NCBI RefSeq assembly: GCF_002837275.1
Contig: NZ_NXIF01000032.1
Location: forward strand, 1 to 64,000
Reading direction: 5' to 3'
Length of the DNA stretch: 64,000 bases
Source: Malaciobacter halophilus
GTDB lineage: Bacteria > Campylobacterota > Campylobacteria > Campylobacterales > Arcobacteraceae
Within the stretch, counting starts at the first letter, position 1, and each line of letters begins with the position of its first letter. The notes beneath the pieces were generated by a model. It was not told the origin of the DNA. It searched no databases and worked only from the letters and a program-made list of their open reading frames with translations. The translations under genes and the position numbers were made by a program. Below are positions 35,187-44,255 of this stretch, piece by piece.

Positions 35187-35906
35187 ATGAAGAAAAATAA
35201 AATTTTTAGATTAATTCTTTCTGATAATGAAACTGCAATGTTTAACATGACACTTGATAAAACACTTGTAAGTTTATTTGAAGAACAGAACCTACCTATT
35301 TTGCGTCTTTATACATGGCAAAACTCTTTTTCTGTTGGATTATCACAAAAATGTGAAGATTATCCAACTTATGTTAAAAAATTTAAAAATAACTGTGCAA
35401 AGAGAATAACAGGTGGTGGAGTACTTTTTCATGGACATGACTTATCATATAGTCTTGTCTTACCAAGTAGTGATTTTGAAGGTTTAAGTGTAAAACAAAG
35501 TTATGAAAACATATGTCAGTTTTTACTAAAGTTTTATAAAGACTTAGGTTTAAATAGCTGTTTTGCAAAAGACTCACAAGATGTTACACTAAGTAAAAGT
35601 GAATTTTGTCAAGTTGGATTTGAAGCTTATGATATTTTAGTAAATAATACTAAAATTGGTGGAAATGCGCAAAAAAGAACAAAAAAAGTAATTTTTCAGC
35701 ATGGCTCAATACCAATAAAAGGTATAAAAAATGATGAAAAAATTGGTTCAACACTAGAAGATTTTAATATAAATCTTAGTTTTGAAGAAGCAAAAAAAAG
35801 AGTAATCAAAGCTTTTGAGAATAGCTTTAAAGCAACATTAAAAAATTCATCTTTAACAAAAGAAGAGAACGAAAAACTAATACAATTATTAGGGGAAAAT
35901 AAATGA
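35187..35906 (+). CDS. lplA: Lipoate-protein ligase A family protein
   Basis: A 239-aa protein of the biotin/lipoate ligase fold. The lipoate/ATP-binding segment is AKRITGGGVLFHGHDLSYSL, and KIGGNAQKRTKKVIFQHGSI contains the catalytic Lys. It may attach free lipoate (LplA) or transfer octanoate (LipM); the sequence alone does not separate these. Its stop overlaps the lipA start by 4 bp, and it lies divergent from aceE, so it very likely supplies lipoyl groups to the E2 subunit. Confidence 0.87.
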   Translation: MKKNKIFRLILSDNETAMFNMTLDKTLVSLFEEQNLPILRLYTWQNSFSVGLSQKCEDYPTYVKKFKNNCAKRITGGGVLFHGHDLSYSLVLPSSDFEGLSVKQSYENICQFLLKFYKDLGLNSCFAKDSQDVTLSKSEFCQVGFEAYDILVNNTKIGGNAQKRTKKVIFQHGSIPIKGIKNDEKIGSTLEDFNINLSFEEAKKRVIKAFENSFKATLKNSSLTKEENEKLIQLLGENK

Positions 35907-36787
35907 CAGTAGCAACAAAAAAAGTAGATTTTAAAAAGCCTGATTGGCTTAGAAAAAAACTAGTCCCAACAGCTCAAAAAGAGATGGAAGCACTACTAGG
36001 AAAACATGGACTTCATACAATTTGTCAAGAAGCAAAATGCCCCAATATTAGTGAATGTTATGCAAAAAGAAATGCTACATTTTTAATATTAGGTAATATC
36101 TGTACAAGAAGATGTACATACTGTAATGTACACACAGGAAAACCTACTGAAGTTGATTTAGCAGAGATTGATGGAGTTACAGAATCTGTAATAAAACTAG
36201 GACTTAAATTTGTGGTTATAACAAGTCCTGCAAGAGATGACTTAAAAGATGGTGGAGCTAAACAGTTTTATAGAGTTACTAAAAATATTTTAGAAAAATC
36301 TCCAGGAACACAAGTAGAGATACTAATACCTGATTTTCAAGCAAAAGAAGAATCATTAAAGACTGTTGTAGATAGTGGAGCAGTTATTATTGGACATAAT
36401 ATAGAAACTGTTCCTTCTTTATATAGAATAAGAAAAAATGCTTCATATAAAAGAAGCCTACAAGTTTTAAAAAGATTAAAAGAGCTTGGTGGAGATAAAA
36501 TCAAAACAAAAAGTGCTTTAATGGTTGGACTTGGAGAAACAGAAGAAGAGATGATACAAGTATTTAAAGATTTACTTGAAGTTGGTTGTAAATTTTTAAG
36601 TATAGGTCAATACTTAGCCCCTTCAGGAGATTATGAAAAAGTAAAAGAGTTCGTAAAACCAGAGCAGTTTGAAAAATATAAAAAAATTGCCTTAGATTTA
36701 GGCTTTGATTTTGTACATAGTACTCCATATGCTAGAAGTTCATATTTAGCACATGAATATTTATCAAATGAAAAAAACTCAATATAA
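35903..36787 (+). CDS. lipA: Lipoyl synthase
   Basis: 294 aa, radical SAM. The auxiliary cluster cysteines are C41, C46 and C52 (CQEAKCPNISEC) and the radical SAM cluster is C67, C71 and C74 (CTRRCTYC). The conserved C-terminal RSSYLAHE supplies the serine ligand. It inserts two sulfur atoms into protein-bound octanoate. It overlaps lplA by 4 bp and is followed by mdh after 15 bp. With aceEF-lpdA across the divergent promoter region, this makes a self-contained PDH plus lipoylation locus. Confidence 0.97.
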   Translation: MTVATKKVDFKKPDWLRKKLVPTAQKEMEALLGKHGLHTICQEAKCPNISECYAKRNATFLILGNICTRRCTYCNVHTGKPTEVDLAEIDGVTESVIKLGLKFVVITSPARDDLKDGGAKQFYRVTKNILEKSPGTQVEILIPDFQAKEESLKTVVDSGAVIIGHNIETVPSLYRIRKNASYKRSLQVLKRLKELGGDKIKTKSALMVGLGETEEEMIQVFKDLLEVGCKFLSIGQYLAPSGDYEKVKEFVKPEQFEKYKKIALDLGFDFVHSTPYARSSYLAHEYLSNEKNSI

Positions 36788-36802
36788 AAGAAAGGATAAA
36801 AC

Positions 36803-37747
36803 TTGAATAATAAAAAAGTTGGAATCGTAGGTGTAGGAAATGTAGGTGCTACTTTAGCTTTTAATTTAGCATCTAAAAATCTATGCGGTGAAATTGTACT
36901 TAAGGATTTAAGAGAAAATATTGTTGAGGCTATGGCTTTAGATATTTCACAATCTGCAAATGCAGCAAATTCTAAAACAAAAGTAAGTTTTGCACACAAT
37001 GCGGAAGATTTTGCAAATTGTGATGTTATTGTTATTACAGCAGGAATACCTAGAAAACCAGGTATGAGTAGAGATGATTTACTTTTAACAAATGCAAAAA
37101 TCATGACATCAGTTATCAATGACATAAATGAACTAAATCCAAATGCTATTTATATAATTGTATCAAATCCACTTGATGCTATGGTTTATACGGCACTTAA
37201 AGCTTCTAAACTTGATAAAAATAAAGTTTTAGGAATGGCAGGTATTTTAGATAGCGCTAGAATGAGTCACTTTATTTTTGAAAAATTAGGATATGGAGAA
37301 GGTGAAATTGATGCATCTGTAATGGGTGGACATGGTGATGATATGGTTCCTTTAGCAAACTATTCAACAGTTGAGGGAAAACCACTTGATAAAATTTTGA
37401 GTGAAGATGAAATAGAAGAGATAATAAATAAAACTAGGCATGGTGGTGCACAAATTGTAAAATTACTTGAAACAGGTTCTGCTTATTATGCACCTGCATA
37501 TTCAACATCACTTATGGTTGAAGCAATATTATCAGATAATAAAAAAGTATATCCTTGTGCAGTAATGTTAGAAGGTGAATATGGATATGAAAATATCGTT
37601 GCAGGAGTTCCTGTAAGATTAGGTAAAAATGGTGTTGAAGAAGTAATTGAATTAAAACTTGATGAAAAACAAACAGCTGAATTTTCAAAATCAATTGACT
37701 CTGTAAAAGAGCTTGTTGATACACTTAATAGTAAATTTTTTATATAA
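36803..37747 (+). CDS. mdh: Malate dehydrogenase, LDH-like type
   Basis: 314 aa, NAD-dependent lactate/malate dehydrogenase family. Rossmann motif GVGNVGATLA; the substrate loop RKPGMSRDDLL has Arg at the specificity position, which favours malate over lactate; the catalytic His is in MGGHGDDMVPL. It interconverts malate and oxaloacetate in the TCA cycle. It starts with TTG at 36803 after AAAGGA. It is cotranscribed with lplA-lipA and ends at a strong terminator. Confidence 0.93.
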   Translation: MNNKKVGIVGVGNVGATLAFNLASKNLCGEIVLKDLRENIVEAMALDISQSANAANSKTKVSFAHNAEDFANCDVIVITAGIPRKPGMSRDDLLLTNAKIMTSVINDINELNPNAIYIIVSNPLDAMVYTALKASKLDKNKVLGMAGILDSARMSHFIFEKLGYGEGEIDASVMGGHGDDMVPLANYSTVEGKPLDKILSEDEIEEIINKTRHGGAQIVKLLETGSAYYAPAYSTSLMVEAILSDNKKVYPCAVMLEGEYGYENIVAGVPVRLGKNGVEEVIELKLDEKQTAEFSKSIDSVKELVDTLNSKFFI

Positions 37748-37773
37748 AACTACACAAAAAGTGTAGTTTTATA
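37743..37773 (+). terminator. mdh terminator
   Basis: A 13-bp stem (37743-37755 and 37761-37773, core AAAACTACAC/GTGTAGTTTT, A5 loop) overlapping the mdh stop. Confidence 0.85.
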
Positions 37774-37777
37774 AATC

Positions 37778-37897
37778 TCAAAATAATTCTACTTTCATTT
37801 TTCTTAAGCAATTAACTTTGTGTTTTTCCACCCCATAAAACTCTGGGGTACGACAAATAGTACAATTACAATCAATAATTTTTCTATCTTTTTTTAT
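37778..37897 (-). pseudogene. Possible remnant of a small Cys-rich protein gene
   Basis: A 39-codon open frame without a start codon reads KKDRKIIDCNCTICRTPEF and then YGVEKHKVNCLRKMKVELF before a TGA. The CxCxxC cluster and sensible codon use suggest a decayed or truncated coding sequence. The GC-rich hairpin ACCCCA/TGGGGT (37830-37849) falls within it. It could instead be part of an untranslated RNA. Confidence 0.3.
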
Positions 37898-38032
37898 TTA
37901 AAATTTTATTATCTTTAATATGCTAATAATTCAGATAAAAAAGTATTATTACTTATTAACACACTTTTAGATATACTATTATTAAATATTAAACAATTTT
38001 TTAAATGGCTAAAAAGGATTTTTTCAAAACTT

Positions 38033-39991
38033 ATGGCACTAATAGACTTACAAAACATAAATAAACAATACGATACAAAAGTAATCTTAAAAGATGTAAA
38101 TTTTACTTTAACTTCAGGACAAAGAGTTGCAGTAATTGGACAGAATGGACAAGGAAAATCAACTTTGCTTAAAGTAATTATGGGTGAAGTTGAACCAGAC
38201 TCAGGTGAGAAATCAATAGATAAATCAATAAAAATAGAGATGTTAGCTCAACAACCAAAATTTGAACCAGAGGTGACTGTTAGAGAAGCTATTGAGAAAC
38301 AGCTAACACAACTAAATGAAGCAAAAATCAGATATGAAGAAGTTACACAAGAACTTGCGATTGATTATGAAAATAGTGATTTATTACAAGAACAAAGTAA
38401 ATTAGCAACTTATATAGATTTTCATAATGCTTGGGACTTAGATAATATGATTGAAAGAGTCTTAAAAGAGTTTAGACTAAAAGAGTATGAAAATAAAGAT
38501 GTAAATTTATTAAGTGGAGGAGAACAAAGAAGAGTAAGCCTTGCTGGATTACTTCTAAAAAAACCAGATATTTTACTATTAGATGAACCTACCAATCATC
38601 TTGATGTATATATGGTAGAGTTTTTAGAGTCACTTCTAATGAAGAATAACTTTACTTTACTTTTTATTTCCCATGATAGATATTTTATTGATAATATTGC
38701 TACAAGTATTGTAGAAATAGAAGGTGGTAATCTTAAAAAATTTAATGGTGGGTATAGTGACTATTTAAAGCAGAAAGAAGAGATGCTTTCAAATATGCAA
38801 AAAGAGCATGAAAACTTAATAAGACTTGTAAAAAGAGAAGCTCACTGGATGCAAAGGGGAGTTACTGCAAGAAGAAAAAGAAATGAAAGAAGAAAAGCAG
38901 AATATTTCGAACTTAAGAAAAAAGCCAAATCAAACCCAGCACAAATAAAAAAGATGAGTTTAGAACTACAAAGAGAACAAAAATCTTTTAATGCACCAGA
39001 GGGACAAAATAAAAATAAAAGAAAAATGCTTTTTGAACTAGACAAAGTAAAAAAATCATTAGGAAATAAACTATTAATTAAAAACTTTACTACAAGAATT
39101 TTACAAAAAGATGTTATTGCAATTGTAGGACCAAATGGAACAGGTAAATCTACGATGTTAAAACTTTTTACAGAAAAGTTAAAAATAGATGAAGGAAGAT
39201 TTAAAAAAGGTGATTTTACAATTGGTTATTTTGACCAACACAGAGAGATGTTAGATGATTCAAAAACACTAATTGATATATTTTGTCCAAATGGAGGGGA
39301 TAGAGTTGTCTTAGATGATGGAAGAAATATGCATGTTTTTGGCTACTTAAAGAACTTCTTATTTCCAAGAGAGTATCTTGACAAGAAGATTGGTGTTTTA
39401 AGTGGTGGAGAAAAAAATAGAGTTGCCTTAGCACTTCTATTTACTAAAAAATATGATTGTTTAATTTTAGATGAACCTACAAATGACTTAGATATTCCAA
39501 CAATTAACATCTTAGAAGAGTATTTACAAAATTTTCAAGGTGCACTAATCTTTGTTAGTCATGATAGATACTTTGTAGATAAAATTGCTACTAAACTTTT
39601 CGTATTTAGAGGAGTTGATGGCTTAGTTGAAGAGAGTTATCAGCCATATACTGAATATTTAGAAGTAGAAAAAGAGATAAAAGACTTAGAAAACTTTGAA
39701 AAAGAGCTTGAGAAAACTTTAAAAAATGAACAAAAAAAGACAACTCAACCTAAAAAACAAAATAAATTAAGTTATAAAGACCAAAGAGAATATGATAGTT
39801 TACCACAAGAAATAGAACAGTTAGAAAAGAAAATAGAAGAGATAAATAACTGTCTAGCTGACCCTAAATGTTATGAACAAAAAGGAATTGTAGCAGTTTC
39901 ACAAGAATTAGAAGAGATAAAAAGTGTCTATGAAATAAAAGTAGAGAGGTTTTTAGAGCTTGAAGAATTAATAGAAAGCTTTAATTCATAA
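38033..39991 (+). CDS. ABC-F family ATPase (Uup-like)
   Basis: 652 aa with two ABC ATPase domains and no membrane segments. Domain 1 has Walker A GQNGQGKST, signature LSGGEQRR and Walker B LLLDEP. Domain 2 has GPNGTGKST and LSGGEKNR. A charged linker (about 235-330) separates them, and the last 90 residues form a predicted coiled coil, the Uup hallmark. ABC-F proteins act on ribosomes or, for Uup, on branched DNA and ribosomes. yqeY follows after a 34-bp gap. Confidence 0.9.
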   Translation: MALIDLQNINKQYDTKVILKDVNFTLTSGQRVAVIGQNGQGKSTLLKVIMGEVEPDSGEKSIDKSIKIEMLAQQPKFEPEVTVREAIEKQLTQLNEAKIRYEEVTQELAIDYENSDLLQEQSKLATYIDFHNAWDLDNMIERVLKEFRLKEYENKDVNLLSGGEQRRVSLAGLLLKKPDILLLDEPTNHLDVYMVEFLESLLMKNNFTLLFISHDRYFIDNIATSIVEIEGGNLKKFNGGYSDYLKQKEEMLSNMQKEHENLIRLVKREAHWMQRGVTARRKRNERRKAEYFELKKKAKSNPAQIKKMSLELQREQKSFNAPEGQNKNKRKMLFELDKVKKSLGNKLLIKNFTTRILQKDVIAIVGPNGTGKSTMLKLFTEKLKIDEGRFKKGDFTIGYFDQHREMLDDSKTLIDIFCPNGGDRVVLDDGRNMHVFGYLKNFLFPREYLDKKIGVLSGGEKNRVALALLFTKKYDCLILDEPTNDLDIPTINILEEYLQNFQGALIFVSHDRYFVDKIATKLFVFRGVDGLVEESYQPYTEYLEVEKEIKDLENFEKELEKTLKNEQKKTTQPKKQNKLSYKDQREYDSLPQEIEQLEKKIEEINNCLADPKCYEQKGIVAVSQELEEIKSVYEIKVERFLELEELIESFNS

Positions 39992-40025
39992 AAAGATATA
40001 ATACAAAAAAACGATAAGGATTTTC

Positions 40026-40469
40026 ATGAGTTTAAAAGAACAATTAAAAGCTGACTTAAAAGATGCAATGAGAGCAAAAGAGTTAGTAAAAAGAGACTCA
40101 ATTAGAGCAATAAATACAATGATTAAACAAATTGAAGTAGATGAAAGAAAAGAGTTAAGTGATGAAGATATTTTAAAACTTATTCAAAAAGGTATCAAAC
40201 AAAGAGAAGAAGCTATTATTCAATATAAAGAAGCAAGTAGAGATGAATTAGTTCAAAAAGAACAAGAACAAATAGATGTATTTAAACTATATTTACCAAA
40301 GCAATTAACAGATGAAGAGCTTGAAGCTGGAATGAAAGAAGTTATTGCTGAAGTTGGTGCACAAACGATAAAAGATATGGGTAAAGTTATGGGAGCAGCA
40401 ACTAAAAAATTTGCAGGTGTTGCTGATGGAAAAAGAATAAATGAAATGGTAAAAAAACTTTTAGCTTAA
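40026..40469 (+). CDS. YqeY/GatB-like domain protein
   Basis: 147 aa. The full length is a YqeY domain: SLKEQLKADLKDAMRAKE, RKELSDEDILKLIQKGIKQR, and a C-terminal GKVMGAATKKFAGVADGKRIN that matches the tRNA-binding tail domain of GatB. Free-standing YqeY proteins are widespread and may act in amidation of tRNA or as tRNA-binding factors, but this is unproven. It lies between the Uup-like and diguanylate cyclase genes in one direction with short gaps. Confidence 0.85.
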   Translation: MSLKEQLKADLKDAMRAKELVKRDSIRAINTMIKQIEVDERKELSDEDILKLIQKGIKQREEAIIQYKEASRDELVQKEQEQIDVFKLYLPKQLTDEELEAGMKEVIAEVGAQTIKDMGKVMGAATKKFAGVADGKRINEMVKKLLA

Positions 40470-40481
40470 AAGGCAAAACTT

Positions 40482-41741
40482 ATGGGAAATAATATCAAAT
40501 TAGTTGCAAAAGAAACTATAAAAAATCTATTTACTAAAGGCATTGAACCTACACCAAATGAGTATCATAAAGAGTTTTGCTCAATTGCAAAAGAGTATAA
40601 ACTAAATACTAAAGAGTGTATTCAATTTAAAGAACTTGTTAGTAAACTAAATAAAGAAGAACAAGAAGAGATAAAAAGTAAAAATATTACAACTTTTGAA
40701 GATATGATTCCCATACTTTTAAATAGAGTTGCTACAAAAAATCTTAAAACTTTAACATCACTTTTTCAAGACTCTATGACACCATCTATTTCAATAGGTT
40801 TAGATGAAAAACTCACAAAATTTTCAGTAAAAATAGGTAATTCCCCTGCTTTACTTTTTGAAGAAGATATTCAAAAAGAGATGCAAAGCTTTATTACAAA
40901 AAGATTTGAAGCTGATAAAAAAGTAGTACAAGAAAAAACAGCTGAAATTGCTAAACTTGTAACACTAATGGGAAGACATCTTAATGAAGCTATTTCAAGT
41001 AGCGGAAATAGTGGAACTGAAGTATCAAATATTAAAGATGAAATTCAAGCAATAAACCTTTCAAATAATGGTATTCAAGAACTTACAAACTTACAAAGTA
41101 AACTTATAAATGCTGCTATGTCTATTGAAAATGAGATGAATCAAGTAGGAGAGAAGTTATCTTCTGGAAAAGATAAAGTTGAAGAACTTGAAGAAAAAGT
41201 AAAAAAACTTGAAGATGAACTTTCTAAATCAAAACAAGAGAGTTTAAAAGATCACTTAACAGGTGTTCTTACAAGAAAAGCATATGAGTATGAAGCTAAA
41301 AAAGTAGAAGAGAATTACAAAAGAAATGATACACAATATGCTATTGTATTTTTTGATATTGACCACTTTAAAGCTATCAATGATACATATGGACATGCTG
41401 GTGGTGATATGATACTCTCTACTTTTGGAAAAATTTTAAGTAAATATACAAGAGATATGGATATAGTAGGAAGATATGGAGGAGAAGAGTTTATTGCCAT
41501 AATCCATTTTAACTTAAAAAGAGAACTTCTAAAATATCTAAAAAGAATAAAAAGTATCGTAAATGAAAATAATTTTGTTTATGGGAAAAATAAGATTAGG
41601 ATTACTTTCTCAGCTGGAGTTACTATTAGAAATGACCATGAGTCTTATGAAAGTGCAATACAAAAAGCTGATGTACTTTTGTATAAAGCAAAAGAAGATG
41701 GTAGAAATAAAATTATTTTAGAAGATAATACTTGTATATAA
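40482..41741 (+). CDS. Cytoplasmic diguanylate cyclase (GGDEF)
   Basis: 419 aa without membrane segments. The N-terminal 170 residues are helical with unknown sensory function, a coiled coil lies at about 210-255, and a GGDEF domain follows. The active site GGEEF is at about residues 333-337, and the inhibitory I-site RxxD (RDMD) lies five residues upstream, so product inhibition is likely. It makes c-di-GMP. It starts 12 bp after yqeY and ends in a strong terminator. The next gene encodes an HD-GYP protein. Confidence 0.92.
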   Translation: MGNNIKLVAKETIKNLFTKGIEPTPNEYHKEFCSIAKEYKLNTKECIQFKELVSKLNKEEQEEIKSKNITTFEDMIPILLNRVATKNLKTLTSLFQDSMTPSISIGLDEKLTKFSVKIGNSPALLFEEDIQKEMQSFITKRFEADKKVVQEKTAEIAKLVTLMGRHLNEAISSSGNSGTEVSNIKDEIQAINLSNNGIQELTNLQSKLINAAMSIENEMNQVGEKLSSGKDKVEELEEKVKKLEDELSKSKQESLKDHLTGVLTRKAYEYEAKKVEENYKRNDTQYAIVFFDIDHFKAINDTYGHAGGDMILSTFGKILSKYTRDMDIVGRYGGEEFIAIIHFNLKRELLKYLKRIKSIVNENNFVYGKNKIRITFSAGVTIRNDHESYESAIQKADVLLYKAKEDGRNKIILEDNTCI

Positions 41742-41767
41742 AAAAGTAAGTTTACACTTACTTTTTT
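41740..41767 (+). terminator. Terminator after the diguanylate cyclase gene
   Basis: An 11-bp stem AAAAAAGTAAG (41740-41750) with CTTACTTTTTT (41757-41767), continuing into a T run. Confidence 0.88.
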
Positions 41768-41863
41768 TCCCAACTAAATAATAAATATCTAATAATACTA
41801 GATTTTTCCAGCTAATTTCTTTTAATTGTGTTAAAATAATGTATATCAACAAAAGAAATTATC

Positions 41864-44254
41864 ATGGAAAGAAAAAAATTCTATATAAAAATCAGACCAA
41901 CAATTTCTGTTATATTAGTCTTACTAATAGCTTCGGTTATATCATTTACCCTAATTTTACAATACAATTTTTCATTGGATTTAGCAAAAAATGCAACGAA
42001 AGATAATTTTTCACAAATATCAGAAAAACTTGAACAAAGATTAGAAAATTTAGATAAACGCCATAATGATTTGATTTCAATACTTCAGCTATACAAACAA
42101 ATCGATAAAACTCCTGAAAAAAATAAAAGACATCCACTTTTAAAACTAATAACAACTGCACTTGATAATAATAAACATATTTATGCTTTATATGTAGGTC
42201 ACAAAGATGATAGCTTCTATGAAGTAATCAACTTAAATATAAGTGAAAGATTAAGAAAAAAGTATCATGCAAAAAAAGATGATAGATGGCTTATCGTAAA
42301 AATCTATAAAGAAAATGGTTTAACTATAAGATATGATGAGTATTTAAATAAAGATTTAAAACAGTTAAGAAGTACAAGAACTAAATCTACTTATCGCCCT
42401 ACTTTAAGACCATGGTACAAACAAGCAATTAAAGATAAATCTATTATTAGAACTGAACCATATTTATTTACAAATTTAAACAGTCTAGGAGTTACATATG
42501 CAAAGAAAACAAACAATCAAAATTCAGTTATAGGATTAGATTTATCATTGGAAAGTCTTGATAATTTTCTAAAAAATCAACTTTTAATAGAAAAACAAAA
42601 TATCTATTTAGTAAAAAAAGGTGTAAAAGTCATCTCTAAAGCAGGAATAAATTTAAAACAAAAAGAGTTAAATAAACTACTTAAAAACAAAATAGAAAAT
42701 TTAATAAATAACAACACAAATCTAAAATCTTTTATTATGCAAATTGATAATATAGACTACTTTATACACTTTTCAAAAATCAAATCAATTTATAAAAATA
42801 AAGACTATTTACTAATTACAGTACCACAAGATATTATTATGCAACCCTATACTGATAGAATTTTTTATTCTTTTTTGATGACTTTAGCTCTTTTAACTTT
42901 TACTATTCCACTTATATGGTACTCAACTAAAGTTTTAGTAACTCCTATTGAAGAATTAGAAAAACAAAATAATAAAATATTAAAAAGAGAGTTTACGAAA
43001 GTAAAAGATATTAATACAAATATCAAAGAGTTAGATGAGCTTTCAAAATCTCTTGTAAATATGTCAAAATCACTTAAAGATTATGAAGACAAACAACAAG
43101 AGCTTATGGATTCATTTATCAAGCTTATTGCAAGTGCAATTGATGCAAAATCAAAATACACAGGTGGTCACTGTGCTAGAGTTCCAGAACTTACTATGTT
43201 AATAGCAAAAAAAGCCACTATATGTGATGAAGGAATTTTTAAAGATTTCAATTTAAAAAGTGAAGATGAAAAAAGAGAACTAAGTGTAGCTGCATGGTTA
43301 CATGATTGTGGAAAAGTTACTACACCTGAATATGTTGTTGACAAAGCAACTAAACTTGAAACTATTTATAATAGAATACATGAAATTAGAACTAGGTTTG
43401 AAGTGATGTATAGAGATAAAGTTATACAAATGTATAAAAATATCGTAAAAGGAGAAGATAAAAAGCAAGAAGAAACAAAACTACATCATGAATATATTAA
43501 ACTACAAGAAGAGTTTAAAATAGTTGCAAACTCAAATATTGGTTCTGAATTTATGAGTGATGAAGATATAGAAAAAATCAAACAAATATCAAAGAAAGAA
43601 TGGATTAGATATTTTGACAATACTCTTGGTTTATCAAAAGATGAAGAAGCAAGGCTTGATAAAAGTAAATCTCAAACTCCATGCAAAGAGTATTTACTTA
43701 GTGATAAAAAAGAGCATATCATAAAAAGAAATAGTGATGATATAAAAGATTATGATAAATATAATTTTAAAGTTGATATTCCAAAACACTTATATAATCT
43801 TGGAGAAATATACAATTTATGTATAAAAAAAGGAACCTTGACAAAAGAAGAAAGATTTAAAATCAATGAACATATGATGATGTCAATTATTATGCTTGAA
43901 CAACTTCCTTTCAATGAAAATTTAAAAAGAGTTCCAGAGTACGCAGGTGCACATCATGAAACTCTTATTGGAACAGGTTATCCTAGAAAATTAAAAAAAG
44001 AGGATATGTCAATACCAGCTAGAATTATGGCAGTTGCAGATATATTTGAAGCACTTACAGCTTCTGATAGACCTTATAAAAAAGCCAAAACTTTAAGTGA
44101 ATCTATCAAAATTCTTAAGTTTATGGTAGAAGATAAACATATTGATGAAGATATATTTAAACTCTTTTTAACATCAGGTGCATATAAAGAGTATGCTAGA
44201 AAATATCTAAAACAAGAACAAATTGATGATGTAGATATATCTTTATATATTTAA
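41864..44254 (+). CDS. Membrane HD-GYP phosphodiesterase with Cache sensor
   Basis: 796 aa. TM1 at about residues 12-32, a periplasmic Cache domain ([21 protein letters not shown] in part: [12 protein letters not shown]), TM2 near 335-355, a HAMP-like linker, then HD-GYP. The HD motif HDCGK is at about residue 480, but HHETLIGTGYP is at about 697, some 217 residues later instead of about 60, so the domain carries a large insertion. The usual Asp of HHExxDGxGYP is Ile here. It is expected to degrade c-di-GMP, opposing the upstream GGDEF protein, although the insertion leaves activity uncertain. Confidence 0.85.
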   Translation: MERKKFYIKIRPTISVILVLLIASVISFTLILQYNFSLDLAKNATKDNFSQISEKLEQRLENLDKRHNDLISILQLYKQIDKTPEKNKRHPLLKLITTALDNNKHIYALYVGHKDDSFYEVINLNISERLRKKYHAKKDDRWLIVKIYKENGLTIRYDEYLNKDLKQLRSTRTKSTYRPTLRPWYKQAIKDKSIIRTEPYLFTNLNSLGVTYAKKTNNQNSVIGLDLSLESLDNFLKNQLLIEKQNIYLVKKGVKVISKAGINLKQKELNKLLKNKIENLINNNTNLKSFIMQIDNIDYFIHFSKIKSIYKNKDYLLITVPQDIIMQPYTDRIFYSFLMTLALLTFTIPLIWYSTKVLVTPIEELEKQNNKILKREFTKVKDINTNIKELDELSKSLVNMSKSLKDYEDKQQELMDSFIKLIASAIDAKSKYTGGHCARVPELTMLIAKKATICDEGIFKDFNLKSEDEKRELSVAAWLHDCGKVTTPEYVVDKATKLETIYNRIHEIRTRFEVMYRDKVIQMYKNIVKGEDKKQEETKLHHEYIKLQEEFKIVANSNIGSEFMSDEDIEKIKQISKKEWIRYFDNTLGLSKDEEARLDKSKSQTPCKEYLLSDKKEHIIKRNSDDIKDYDKYNFKVDIPKHLYNLGEIYNLCIKKGTLTKEERFKINEHMMMSIIMLEQLPFNENLKRVPEYAGAHHETLIGTGYPRKLKKEDMSIPARIMAVADIFEALTASDRPYKKAKTLSESIKILKFMVEDKHIDEDIFKLFLTSGAYKEYARKYLKQEQIDDVDISLYI

Positions 44255-44255
44255 G

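Noticed and set aside
36631-37125. 164-aa antisense frame across lipA and mdh
   Set aside because: It is a shadow of two clear genes on the plus strand, has no homologous features, and crosses a gene boundary.
37828-37850. GC-rich hairpin ACCCCA/TGGGGT as a terminator or riboswitch
   Set aside because: There is no T run on either side and no aptamer-like sequence; it falls inside the possible coding remnant.
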